From NCBI RefSeq assembly GCF_016756395.1, contig NZ_AP018365.1, positions 248,001-312,000 on the forward strand: 64,000 nucleotides of DNA, read 5' to 3'. The stretch comes from Streptomyces sp. SN-593. GTDB taxonomy: Bacteria > Actinomycetota > Actinomycetes > Streptomycetales > Streptomycetaceae. Every line of letters starts with the position of its first letter. The first letter of the stretch is position 1. Positions 1-8,506 of this stretch are shown in pieces. The translations under genes and the position numbers were made by a program. The notes below the pieces were generated by a model. The model was not told the DNA's origin. It saw only the letters and a list, made by a program, of their open reading frames with translations, and did no database searches.

Positions 1-117
1 CGCCGCGTGCAGGGACCGCAGACCCGCGTTGAGTTCGTCGATGTACGGGTTCATCGAGCCCGACTCGTCGGCGAGGACGTAGATGGGGAGCAGCCGTGCC
101 CGGTTGGTGTCGCTCAC
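1..117 (-). CDS. vWA-domain protein, N-terminal fragment
   Basis: The GTG start at 117 follows an AAAGGAGAA ribosome binding site; the gene runs leftward out of the window, so only 39 residues are visible. They begin like a von Willebrand factor A domain: a hydrophobic strand, then DESGS (the DxSxS metal-ion-dependent adhesion site), then a helix containing DELNAGLRSLH. The same helix appears as DELNRGLRSLH in the vWA part of the gene ending at 301, so the two are paralogous vWA units. This copy keeps the full metal-site motif while the larger neighbour has lost part of it. It lies 183 bp downstream of that gene on the same strand and is probably the last visible member of the operon. vWA domains of this kind usually mediate regulated protein-protein contacts. 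The rest of the protein is unknown. Confidence 0.85.
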   Translation of the reverse strand, partial: MSDTNRARLLPIYVLADESGSMNPYIDELNAGLRSLHAA

Positions 118-300
118 CGGTGTTCTCCTTTCCCGGAGCCCGTGGAGGCCCGGCGTGTCCGATGGGGTGCGGAGTCCGGCGGGAGCCGGACGCCGGGCGC
201 GGGCCGGGCGGTCCCCGCCCGGCCGGTACGGCGTGGCGCGGCCGGGGACCGCCGCGCGGACGGCCCGGTCGCGTGCCGCCGCGCGGGCGGACCCGCCCGC

Positions 301-2094
301 TCACAGCGCGTCTCCCGCCGGCCGGAAGCCGTCCGGCCCGGCGAGACCGAACTCGGTGCCGCCCGCCGCCAACCGGCGGCCGTAGTCGCGGACCCGGTCG
401 CGGACGAAGACCGCCCACGTGTGCGCGGCCGCGACCGGCTCGCTGGGGCGGGGGGCCATGTGCGCGAGTTCCGGCCGGGAGGCGATCCGGCTGATCGCGA
501 GGGGATCGGCCTCGCCCAGGCCGCAGGCGATGATCCGGGGCGCGGAGGAGTGGCTCGCCTCGTCGGTCAGGCCGTGCAGGGCGTCCTGCCATTCCTCGCC
601 GTCGGCGGGTTTGCCTCCGCTCAGGAGGAACACCACCGGCCGCAGCACCCTGGCCCCCTCCGCCCGCACCAGCGTCACGTCCTGGGGCAGCAGCGTCCGC
701 AGCGAACGGAAGGCACGCTCGTACGACAGCCCGGAGCGGCGGAGCAGGATCGGCGTCCGGGTCCCCGGGCCGACCCGCGCCAGGCCCAGCCGGACGGCCG
801 GGTCGCCCGCCATGCCCACGACGCACAGCCGCAGGGCCGCCGACACGGCCGGGTCGGCGGACAGGCCGTCGTGCAGGGAGCGCAGCCCGCGGTTCAGTTC
901 GTCCAGGCACGGCGTGTCCAGCGACTCGTCCAGCACCAGGTAGACCAGCGCGGTCAGCGGGACGGCGGACACGGGTGTCACGGGGGGCGCCGCGAGCGTC
1001 GGCTCGTACAACCGGGTGTCCGGGGCGCCCGGCAGGGCACCCGGGGCGCCGGCCGGCTGCCAGGTGCCCTCCGTGCCCAGCGGCGCGGCCCACGGCGTGG
1101 TGGTCCCGGCGGGGAGCGCGGGTGCCGCGGCGGCCGGCCCCGGCAAGGCGGCCGGCGGGGCGGCGCCGGCCGCCCGCCCGGCCAGCCCGAGGAACTGGTC
1201 GCGCATCGTGTTGAGGTCTCCTGGCAGGATCATGTCCTTGTTCACCAGGAGTTCCAGCAGGGTCATCGCCTGGGTCTCCTGCTGCTCGGCACGGGCCGCG
1301 CGCGCCGACTCCAGCCGCATCCGCATCTCCACCGCACCCGCGGTGTCCGTCGGGTGCATGGCCAGGTGCTGGTTGACCAGGTCCTCGGCCGAGGTCAGCA
1401 GATAGGCGAACGCGTTCCGGCGCTGGAGGGCGGCGGCGATGTCGGCCTCCTGCCGGATGGCGCCCAGTTCGATCGACCGCCGCTGCTCCCCGAGGTCGGG
1501 CACGTGCTCGGCCCTGCCGGTGCGTTCCCGGCGTTCGGCCTCCAGCAGCGTGTCCAGGAAGGCCAGTGACCGCGCGTCCGGCCGGACCGCCACCCGCACG
1601 TCGGAGAGGATCAGGCCCGCCCCGATGTCGGCCGGTTCCGCGAACCGCGCGTTCAGCTCGGCCTCCAGGCCGGCCGCGTCCTCGATGCCGAATCCGCCGC
1701 CCGCGCCCCGGCAGACGCCGGTGATGTACCAGTGGACCGTGGGCAGCGCGTCCACCAGGCCGCTGCGCACCCACTCCTCGGCCCCCTTTGGGCCGTTGAG
1801 GCCGCACTCGAAGGACACCCGGACGTCGAAGAGGTGCACCCCGTCGCTGGAGACCAGGGGATTGCGCCCGACCCGCGCCTCGCCCGAGAAGCCGCGCAGG
1901 TCCACCTCGTAGCGGTGCCGGTACCTGGAGAACCACAGCCGGGTGGACGGCACCGGGCGGCCGTCGAAGCACATCACGTCACCCGCGGCCGTGGCGTAGA
2001 CCACGGCCACGTGCGGCGAACGGGCTTTTGTGGGGGCCAGTGTCGCCTTGGGCACCGGGGTCCGGCTGAGGGTCAGGACGACCGCTTCGCTCAC
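301..2094 (-). CDS. SPFH-like N-terminal domain plus degenerate C-terminal vWA protein
   Basis: 597 aa. The GTG start at 2094 is preceded by GAGAGGAGAA and overlaps the upstream stop as GTGA, which argues against longer in-frame starts upstream. Residues about 20-230 are a beta-rich region followed by a helix with ELNARF, resembling SPFH/band-7 proteins (tentative). Residues about 225-300 are charged helices, probably coiled coil. An Ala/Pro/Gly linker follows (about 305-380), then a vWA domain from about 383. Its metal-site motif starts at D389 as DESLD rather than DxSxS, so metal binding may be weakened. It is the third gene of an operon with the cyclase-fold and P-loop proteins. I infer a scaffold or adaptor role; no catalytic motif was seen. 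Confidence 0.8.
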   Translation of the reverse strand: MSEAVVLTLSRTPVPKATLAPTKARSPHVAVVYATAAGDVMCFDGRPVPSTRLWFSRYRHRYEVDLRGFSGEARVGRNPLVSSDGVHLFDVRVSFECGLNGPKGAEEWVRSGLVDALPTVHWYITGVCRGAGGGFGIEDAAGLEAELNARFAEPADIGAGLILSDVRVAVRPDARSLAFLDTLLEAERRERTGRAEHVPDLGEQRRSIELGAIRQEADIAAALQRRNAFAYLLTSAEDLVNQHLAMHPTDTAGAVEMRMRLESARAARAEQQETQAMTLLELLVNKDMILPGDLNTMRDQFLGLAGRAAGAAPPAALPGPAAAAPALPAGTTTPWAAPLGTEGTWQPAGAPGALPGAPDTRLYEPTLAAPPVTPVSAVPLTALVYLVLDESLDTPCLDELNRGLRSLHDGLSADPAVSAALRLCVVGMAGDPAVRLGLARVGPGTRTPILLRRSGLSYERAFRSLRTLLPQDVTLVRAEGARVLRPVVFLLSGGKPADGEEWQDALHGLTDEASHSSAPRIIACGLGEADPLAISRIASRPELAHMAPRPSEPVAAAHTWAVFVRDRVRDYGRRLAAGGTEFGLAGPDGFRPAGDAL

Positions 2095-4394
2095 CGGGGT
2101 TCTCCTCTCGGGTCCGACGGGACGGGTGCGGCCCGGCGGGGGTTGAGTTCGGCGCGCAGCAGCCCCGCCGCCCGCCGCAGCGGACGCGGCATGTGGTCGC
2201 CCTCCCAGCCGTCGGCGTAGCGCAGCAGCAACTGGCGGACGCGGGTGTGCCGTTCGGCCAGGTGGCGCAGCATCCGCAGCAGGTCGTCCATGAGGCCGGC
2301 GTCGTGCTCGGCCTGTGCGGCCCAGCGGCCGAGCACCTGGGACGTCTCCTCGTCGAACAGGCCGCCGCCGATCACCTCCGACCACAGCCAGGCGAGCGTC
2401 TCCCGCAGTGCGGGGTCGTGGACCGACAGGTGCAGCAGGGTGGGGCGGGCGCCCTGGTCGCCGGGGGCCGCCGGCTGCGCACCGGCCGCCAGGGCGTCCA
2501 CCAGGATCAGGAAGCACAGATGACCGGTGGCGCGGCTGCGCCGCTTCCCGAACATGCCGGTCAGGGCGTCCAGCACCACCGCGGCGTTGCGCTCCACGTC
2601 GGCGACCATCAGGTCGGCGAGGCTGTCGCCGATCGCCACGGCGACCCCCAAGTGGTCGACGCGGGCGAGCAGCACGAGCGACTCGACGGCCGAGGCGAGG
2701 TCGCCGCCGCCCAGGCACAGCCCGTAGGCACGGGCCGCGGCTGCCTGGGCCTGCCAGTCGCCGTCCTGGAACCAGCCCTCGACCAGGGCCCGTACGCCGT
2801 CGTGCAGGGCGGGGTCGTCCACGCACATCCGCAGCGCGTAGCCGACCGCTTCACGGCGCCGGTCACCGGACTCCGCGTGGCAGATCCACTCGGGGAAGAC
2901 GCGGCCCGCCAGCAGGTCGAAGGACTCGGTGGCGAGCAGCCCGAGGGCGGTACCGGCGAAGCCGCGGACCTGGAGGGACGGGGAGTCCACCAGTTCCCCC
3001 ACCCACTCCAGCAGTTGGGCCTGCACCCGGTACTGCGACCAGACGTGCCGGATCACCCGGCGCGGCATGGCGTCGTCCCGGTACTCCGCGACGGTGCAGG
3101 GCAGCCACCCGCTGTCGCCGCGCACCAGCGAGGGGACGGTCCGCGCGCGCAACCGGTCCAGGTGGTCGTCCAGGGGCAGCGCGAACGGGTCCCGCGCCCT
3201 GGGGACGGTCCGGTCCGCCGCGGCGGGGAGGCCGATCAGCCGGCCGCCGCTCTCGAACCGGCGCAGCAGGGCGTCCGCGGCGAGCGCCACGTCCTCCCGC
3301 GGCAGGCCGTTGAGGAAGGCCAGCGCGATCGCGTGGGTGCGCAGCACCGGGTCGCCGAGGCTCTCGAACCAGGTGTCCGCGTCGTCGCCGTCGCCTTGCG
3401 CGAACAGGGCGCGGACCGACGCGGTGTCCAGGATGCCGTCCGCCAGGATCGCGGCGAGCCGTGCGGCGTCGCGGCAGGCCGCGGAGCCGCCGAGCAGGGT
3501 GTCGGCCAGGCCGGCCACCCTGCTGTCGGCCAGCAGCGCGGCGGCGGTGTCCTCGTCGGTGCGGTGGGCGAGGTGAGCGGCCATCACCGCGCCGAGGTCG
3601 TCCGGGCGGGCCAGTTGCTGGACGTACTCGGCCAGGGTCCGGTCGAGCCGGACCTCGGGGCCGACGGTGAGCACCAGCCTGGCGTCGGCCCGCTCCAGCA
3701 GACCTTCCAGGTTCTCCAGTTGCGGGCCGCGCAGGTCGGCGGCGTCGCGGGGACTGCCGACCACGAGGCCCGCTCCGGGCGCGAGGTCGTCGAGGGTGGT
3801 GAGTCCGGCGAGTTCGGCGACCGAGTCCACGGCGTACCAGGACGCGGTGCCGGCCGCCTGGAGCAGGCGGACGGCTGCGGCGCTGCGGCCGCTGCCGGCC
3901 GGGCCGCGCAGCACCACCGAGCGCTGGCGCCATGCGGCGGACCGGATCTCGGACCAGCGGGGCGGGTCCTGGAAGGCGAAGCGGGCGGCCTGCACCGTGG
4001 CGTCCGACAGCGCGCGCAGCGTGACACCGCGGTGGCCGCCCGCCACCACGACGATCTTGTCGCCCTGCACGGCGTCGCCCCGCACCACACGGACCCGGGC
4101 CTCCCGCAGCGCGATGCTGCGCGCGCTGCCCAGCCCGGAGCGGGCGGTGGCCCGCGCCGCTCCCCCGCCCGCACCGACCTGGTGCCGCGGGGCGGACGAG
4201 CCCGCGGCGCGGCCGGCCGCCGCCCCGCCGGAGGCGGCCGGAGCGCCGCCGGGCCTTCCTGGAGGGGGTGCGCCGGCGCCGGGTCCCGGTGCGGACGGGC
4301 CGGCGGGACCGGCCTGAGCGGGGGTCGCGGCCGGGGCGGGGGCGGGAGCGGAGGCCGGGGCGGGAGAGGCGGCGGGGGTCGCGGGCGTGCTCAC
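2091..4394 (-). CDS. P-loop NTPase-like protein with helical repeats and a GD-type motif
   Basis: 767 aa, GTG start overlapping the upstream stop as GTGA. Order of parts: an Ala/Pro/Gly-rich low-complexity N-terminus (about 1-80); a short motif around 100-122 containing GDAVQGDKIVVVAGG; a Walker A-like GPAGSGRS at about 164-171 preceded by a strand; an alpha/beta region to about 330; then an all-helical C-terminal region (about 400-740) with the look of HEAT/TPR-type repeats. I did not identify a convincing Walker B acid, so ATP hydrolysis is unproven. The GD-type motif resembles the C-terminal tail of the cyclase-fold protein encoded just upstream, suggesting that the two proteins meet through it. 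The architecture resembles STAND-like signalling or conflict NTPases. No homologue is named because none can be checked here. Confidence 0.8.
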   Translation of the reverse strand: MSTPATPAASPAPASAPAPAPAATPAQAGPAGPSAPGPGAGAPPPGRPGGAPAASGGAAAGRAAGSSAPRHQVGAGGGAARATARSGLGSARSIALREARVRVVRGDAVQGDKIVVVAGGHRGVTLRALSDATVQAARFAFQDPPRWSEIRSAAWRQRSVVLRGPAGSGRSAAAVRLLQAAGTASWYAVDSVAELAGLTTLDDLAPGAGLVVGSPRDAADLRGPQLENLEGLLERADARLVLTVGPEVRLDRTLAEYVQQLARPDDLGAVMAAHLAHRTDEDTAAALLADSRVAGLADTLLGGSAACRDAARLAAILADGILDTASVRALFAQGDGDDADTWFESLGDPVLRTHAIALAFLNGLPREDVALAADALLRRFESGGRLIGLPAAADRTVPRARDPFALPLDDHLDRLRARTVPSLVRGDSGWLPCTVAEYRDDAMPRRVIRHVWSQYRVQAQLLEWVGELVDSPSLQVRGFAGTALGLLATESFDLLAGRVFPEWICHAESGDRRREAVGYALRMCVDDPALHDGVRALVEGWFQDGDWQAQAAAARAYGLCLGGGDLASAVESLVLLARVDHLGVAVAIGDSLADLMVADVERNAAVVLDALTGMFGKRRSRATGHLCFLILVDALAAGAQPAAPGDQGARPTLLHLSVHDPALRETLAWLWSEVIGGGLFDEETSQVLGRWAAQAEHDAGLMDDLLRMLRHLAERHTRVRQLLLRYADGWEGDHMPRPLRRAAGLLRAELNPRRAAPVPSDPRGEPR

Positions 4395-5320
4395 AGCCGG
4401 ACCGGTCCCTTGGCGTGCACGGTGATGCGCTTGTCGCCGTGCACCTGGTCGCCGCCGACCTTCGCGCCCGCCACGTAGTCGCCTCCCTCGACCCGCACGT
4501 GCAGGTCGCCCGCCTCCCCGCGTCCGTTCCGGGCGTGGGGCGGGGACGCGAGGCCGCCCGGCAGGACGTCCCGCGCCGGGACGGCGGGCGGAGCCGCCCC
4601 CTCACCACCGGCTCCGTCGTCTCCGGCTCCGTCGTCGCCGTCCGGGCCGCCCGGCGTGTCCGGTCCCCGCCCGCCGCCGCGTCGCCCCGTCCCCTTGGTC
4701 CCGGGCTCCCCGGGGCGGGCGAGTCCGGGAGGGGCCGCGTAGCCGGGCACCGTGATCCAGCCCCGGCGTTCCTCCTGGTGCTTGGTGACGAAGTCGAACG
4801 GCAGGTACGCCGCCGGGTCGATGCCCGGGAACCGGCCGCGGACCGTCGCCTCGTGCAGCGCCTCGGGCAGCACCAGCGTGAAGTGGGCCCGCTTCGCCGC
4901 CTTGAGCACCTTCCTGACGGGGTCCGCGTCCACCAGCCGGGCCAGGTCGTTGACGGCCGAGCCGGTCCACAGCTTCCCCTTCCGCACCACCGGGCCGTGG
5001 TGCAGGCCCACCCGCAGCCGCATCCGGTAATCGGGGGCGTGCTTCTGGTTGTGCTCGACCAGCGCGTCGTCGAGCCCGCGCACCATCTCCCGCAGCAGCA
5101 GCGTGGGGCTTACGGTCGGCGGCAGCAGGACCAGCATGCCGTCCCCGCGGTCGGTGAACCGGTGGCCGGACGGGGTGACCCCCGCCCGCTGGACGAGGGC
5201 GAAGGTCGTCACCTCGTGGACGGCGTCGTGCAGGGCGACCTGCACGGCGTCGGGACGCGGGCTGTAGTCCTCGATGTCCACCAGGACGATGAAGTATTGG
5301 TGCGAGTCGGGCGTGACCAC
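4391..5320 (-). CDS. Nucleotidyl-cyclase-fold protein with C-terminal GD repeat tail
   Basis: 309 aa from the GTG at 5320, chosen because GAGGAG lies 7 nt upstream; an ATG at 5368 is in frame but has no ribosome binding site. Residues about 10-190 carry class III cyclase hallmarks: DIEDYS (first metal Asp), DRGDGMLV (second metal Asp in GDG) and SAVNDLARL (the Asn and Arg that stabilise the transition state). No substrate-specifying residues were assigned, so AMP, GMP or another product is open. A Gly/Pro-rich linker leads to a C-terminal tail (about 279-297) with spaced GD units: GGDYVAGAKVGGDQVHGDK. This is the first gene of the operon with the P-loop and vWA proteins and is divergent from a second cyclase-fold gene at 5599. 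No membrane segment or secretion signal was seen, so it is likely cytoplasmic. Confidence 0.85.
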   Translation of the reverse strand: MVTPDSHQYFIVLVDIEDYSPRPDAVQVALHDAVHEVTTFALVQRAGVTPSGHRFTDRGDGMLVLLPPTVSPTLLLREMVRGLDDALVEHNQKHAPDYRMRLRVGLHHGPVVRKGKLWTGSAVNDLARLVDADPVRKVLKAAKRAHFTLVLPEALHEATVRGRFPGIDPAAYLPFDFVTKHQEERRGWITVPGYAAPPGLARPGEPGTKGTGRRGGGRGPDTPGGPDGDDGAGDDGAGGEGAAPPAVPARDVLPGGLASPPHARNGRGEAGDLHVRVEGGDYVAGAKVGGDQVHGDKRITVHAKGPVRL

Positions 5321-5598
5321 GGTCGTACTCCTCACGGGCGGGGACTCCGAACGCCCCGTCACGTCCATGGATAGGACCGGTCGGAAGGCCCGTCCACGCC
5401 AACTGGCGTGCTGGCGCTCGGGAACGGTGGGCGCCGGGCGCCGCGCGCGGGTCGGCTCGATTCGCCGGACCGTCCGACGGACCGCCCTCCGGCGTCCTAC
5501 AGTGGGGCGCGGGAGCGGTCCCGCGGGTCCGGCGGTTCCCCGGCCCGATCGGGCTCCCGCCCCTGGGACGGGGAGGACCCCCGCGCGGAGAGACGTCC
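5321..5598. promoter_or_regulatory. Divergent promoter region between the two cyclase-fold genes
   Basis: This 278-bp interval separates the start of the leftward cyclase/NTPase/vWA operon (5320) from the rightward membrane cyclase gene (5599). Both must start transcription here. I saw no clear -35/-10 pair or strong inverted repeat, so the assignment rests on gene arrangement only. Confidence 0.5.
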
Positions 5599-7155
5599 AT
5601 GGCCCTGGTCCCCACCGAACCGGTCAACCGCACGATCCTGCTGCTCGACATCGAGTCGTTCACCCAGCGGGACAACGTGGAACAGGTCTACCTGCGCCGG
5701 GGGCTCTACGACGTGGCGGAGGAGATCCTCGCCGCCGCGGGCGTCGGACCGTCGCAGCAGTACCGCGAGGACCGCGGGGACGGGCTCATCATCCTGCTGA
5801 GCGGCGACATCTCCAAGGCGGTGCTGCTCAAGACGCTGCTGTGGTCGACGCCGGACATCCTGCGCGGCTACAACCGGCTCGCGGCGCGCAGCGCGCAGAT
5901 GCGGCTGCGGATCGTCCTGGCCTCCGGGGAGGTCGGCCTCGATCCGCGCAACGGCACGGTCGGCGGGCTCGTCGGGCACGATCTGAACCAGGCGTGCCGC
6001 CTGCTGGACGCCCCCGTGCTGCGCGACGCGCTCAGGCAGCGCCCTGAGGAGTTCGTGCTCTGCGTGTCGCGGTCGGTGTACGAGGGCGTGGTGCGGCACC
6101 ACTACCCGGGGCTGCCGCCGGAGGACTTCCACAACGTCACGGCCGCCGTCAAGAAGGACGTCCTGGACGCCTGGCTGCACGGCCCCGTCCCCCACGGTGC
6201 ACCGCGCCCGGAGGAAACGTCCGGGCGCGGTGCGGCCGCCGAGCCCGCTGCGACGGTGGAGGCGCCGCCGCCGGGCGGTCGCTCCCCCGGTGACGGCCGC
6301 GCCGCACCACCGCGCCGCCGGTCCGGGCGGACGTACGTGACGGCCGGTCTCGTGGTCGCCGCGCTGGGGGCCGGCGCGGTGATCGGAGCGTGCCTGGCCG
6401 CGCGGGGCTCCCACGCTCCGGAGGCGGGCGGGCCCGCGTCGCCGCAGGTGTCCCCGGTGTCGCCCCGCCGGGCGGTCCCGGCCTCGCCCGGCGCCCCGGC
6501 GTCCCCGTCCCCCAGGGGCGCCGTCTCCTCCGGGTCGGCGCCGGTCGCACCGTCGGATGCCGGCGTGTTCTACCACGAGCAGTTCACGGACCACTCCCGG
6601 TGGACGGACGACGGCGACCGCGAGGGCGCCAGCTACACCACGGCCTCCTACCTCGTGTACTCCGGGATCTCCTCGGTACGGACCTACGTGATCGGATATC
6701 CCGCGCACGTGGCGCAGCTCTACCCGAAGGCGCCGAGCGACCTCGGCATCGAGGTGTGGGCGCGCCACGACGCGGACTCCGACAACGGCTACGGCGTGGT
6801 GTGCCACGCGCACGCCGACAAGTCGGGCTACTACTTCACCGTCTGGGGTGACAGCGCCTCCATCGAGAAGAAGGCCCCCGGGAAGCAGGGGTGGACCACA
6901 CTGGCCACCGTCCGGCACAGCCCCGCGATCCGCCAGGTCGGCCAGAACCACTTCGCCGTAAGCTGCGCCGACGCCCCGGACGGCCGCTCCGTCGCACTGG
7001 CGTTCTCGCTCAACTCCACCCTGCTGGACACCGTCACGGACCGGACCGGCCCCCTCGTCACCGAGGGCACCGTCGCCCTCGCCGCGGGCTCCGACCCGTC
7101 GACGAGGACGCCGGACAACGTGGAGTTCTCCAGCCTGGCTCTCAAGCGCCCCTGA
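5599..7155 (+). CDS. Membrane-anchored nucleotidyl-cyclase-fold protein with extracellular lectin-like domain
   Basis: 518 aa; the ATG follows GGAGAG. Residues about 8-195 form a class III cyclase-like domain with DIESFT, DRGDGLII and GHDLNQACRLLD, so both metal-binding Asp and the Asn/Arg pair are present. A Pro/Ala/Gly-rich segment (196-245) is followed by a single membrane helix (about 246-270, rich in Ala/Gly/Val), a low-complexity Pro/Ser/Ala stalk and, from about 324, a beta-rich domain with patterns such as DNGYGVVCHAH and GYYFTVWGD typical of concanavalin-like/LamG folds. Predicted topology: cyclase inside, lectin-like domain outside, opposite to the usual bacterial sensor arrangement in which the cyclase is C-terminal. 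It is divergent from the cyclase/NTPase/vWA operon and shares a 278-bp promoter region with it. I infer a cell-surface sensor for that system. Confidence 0.85.
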   Translation: MALVPTEPVNRTILLLDIESFTQRDNVEQVYLRRGLYDVAEEILAAAGVGPSQQYREDRGDGLIILLSGDISKAVLLKTLLWSTPDILRGYNRLAARSAQMRLRIVLASGEVGLDPRNGTVGGLVGHDLNQACRLLDAPVLRDALRQRPEEFVLCVSRSVYEGVVRHHYPGLPPEDFHNVTAAVKKDVLDAWLHGPVPHGAPRPEETSGRGAAAEPAATVEAPPPGGRSPGDGRAAPPRRRSGRTYVTAGLVVAALGAGAVIGACLAARGSHAPEAGGPASPQVSPVSPRRAVPASPGAPASPSPRGAVSSGSAPVAPSDAGVFYHEQFTDHSRWTDDGDREGASYTTASYLVYSGISSVRTYVIGYPAHVAQLYPKAPSDLGIEVWARHDADSDNGYGVVCHAHADKSGYYFTVWGDSASIEKKAPGKQGWTTLATVRHSPAIRQVGQNHFAVSCADAPDGRSVALAFSLNSTLLDTVTDRTGPLVTEGTVALAAGSDPSTRTPDNVEFSSLALKRP

Positions 7156-7180
7156 ACGGTCCTCCGGGGGCGCGGCGGGG

Positions 7181-8506
7181 TCAGGGCTGGAGGGGCATGC
7201 TCCAGCAGTTGGAGACGGGCGTCTTCCCGTCGAGCCGGTCGGTCAGCCAGGTGACGGCGTCGCCCTGGTCGGTGAGCAGCGGTCCGAAGTGGTTGAGGAG
7301 CGCGTCACCGGCGTTCGGGAGCACCACCGGCTGGTAGGTGAGGTTGACGCCCTTGGCGCACCAGTCCACGGCGAGGTCGCGCGCCTGGGAGTGCGGCACC
7401 AGGTTGTCGTTGACCCCGGTGGCCAGGCGGATCGGGCTGGTCGGCTTCGACGTGCCGATGCGCTGCTCGTCGAGGTAGCCGCGGATCGCGGGCTGGGCGT
7501 CGATGATGTCCGCGAGGCTCTCGCCGTCGACGGTCCAGTCCGAGGTCTTGCTGAAGGCGTAGCCGAGGATGCCGTCGCCGACGCACATGGTCGACAGGTC
7601 GGCGAGCGCCGCCCGGCCCTTGGCGCTCAGGTAGGCGTCGGCGATCGGCTGGAGGGCGGGGTCGGACTGGAGGAACCCGTTGAGGGCCCAGCCCACCGCG
7701 GCGGCCAGGTCGCTTCCGTCGATGGCCTTGGTGACCACGTCCAGGTCGGCCGGCGGCGCACCGGCGTAGGTGCCGGACAGGGTGATCTCGGGGGCGTAGG
7801 CGGGCTGGAGTTCGGCTGCCGCGGCCGTCGCGCCGCCGCCCTGGCTGTAGCCGAAGAGCCCGACACGGGAGGCGGAGGTGACGGAGGCTCCGCCGACGGA
7901 GTGCACCGCGCGGACCGCGTCGAGGACGGCGTGGGCCTCGTCGAGGCGGTTGACGTAGGTGTGCAGGCGGTCGGTGGCTCCGAGCCCGACGTAGTCGGTG
8001 ACGGCGACGGCGGTGCCCTGGGCGAGGAGCCGGTAGATGGCCAGATCCTCGTAGCCGACCGAGACGGTCTGACCGTTGAGCTGGAGGGGGTGTTCCAGCC
8101 CCATGGACGCCGCGCACTGGTCGCCCTGTCCCATGGTGCCGGGCGCGACGACCACCAGGGGCCGCGGTCCGGGGCCCTTCCACGGGGCGCTCGGCTCGAT
8201 GTAGGCGCCGGTCACGGCCACCGGCTTGTCGTTGGAGTCGGTGGACTTGTACATGATGCGGGTCGCGGTGCCCGGCAGCGGGCCGCCGGCGGCGGGCAGG
8301 CTCAGGGCCAGGGGCAGCGGCTCGCTGCGGATCAGGGTGCCGTTGGCCGCGGGCAGTTCGGCGGGCGGGTTGTAGAACGCGGGGATGGTGACGCCCCGGG
8401 AGACCTCCGTGTCCGATCCGGTCGCCGCGGCGGCGGGCAGGGCCTGCGCGCCGAGGCATGCGGCCGCGGTGAGCGCGACCGCGAGCAGGCGGGTGGTGAG
8501 GGGCAT
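7181..8506 (-). CDS. Secreted lipase of the secretory LIP family
   Basis: 441 aa from the ATG at 8506, which follows AGGAGG; in-frame codons extend upstream to 8614 but lack a ribosome binding site. The N-terminus is a signal peptide: two basic residues, a hydrophobic Ala/Leu core and an AAAA-type cleavage region near residue 25. The nucleophile elbow is GYSQGG with Ser221, and the surrounding sequence (LFGYSQGGGATAAAAELQP, then a TYAGAPPADLD segment) fits secreted actinobacterial alpha/beta-hydrolase lipases of the LIP family. It would hydrolyse ester lipids outside the cell. It converges with the membrane cyclase gene with only 25 bp between them. It is on the same strand as the NRPS cluster but separated from it by 304 bp containing an operator-like palindrome, so I treat it as independently regulated. 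Confidence 0.88.
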   Translation of the reverse strand: MPLTTRLLAVALTAAACLGAQALPAAAATGSDTEVSRGVTIPAFYNPPAELPAANGTLIRSEPLPLALSLPAAGGPLPGTATRIMYKSTDSNDKPVAVTGAYIEPSAPWKGPGPRPLVVVAPGTMGQGDQCAASMGLEHPLQLNGQTVSVGYEDLAIYRLLAQGTAVAVTDYVGLGATDRLHTYVNRLDEAHAVLDAVRAVHSVGGASVTSASRVGLFGYSQGGGATAAAAELQPAYAPEITLSGTYAGAPPADLDVVTKAIDGSDLAAAVGWALNGFLQSDPALQPIADAYLSAKGRAALADLSTMCVGDGILGYAFSKTSDWTVDGESLADIIDAQPAIRGYLDEQRIGTSKPTSPIRLATGVNDNLVPHSQARDLAVDWCAKGVNLTYQPVVLPNAGDALLNHFGPLLTDQGDAVTWLTDRLDGKTPVSNCWSMPLQP

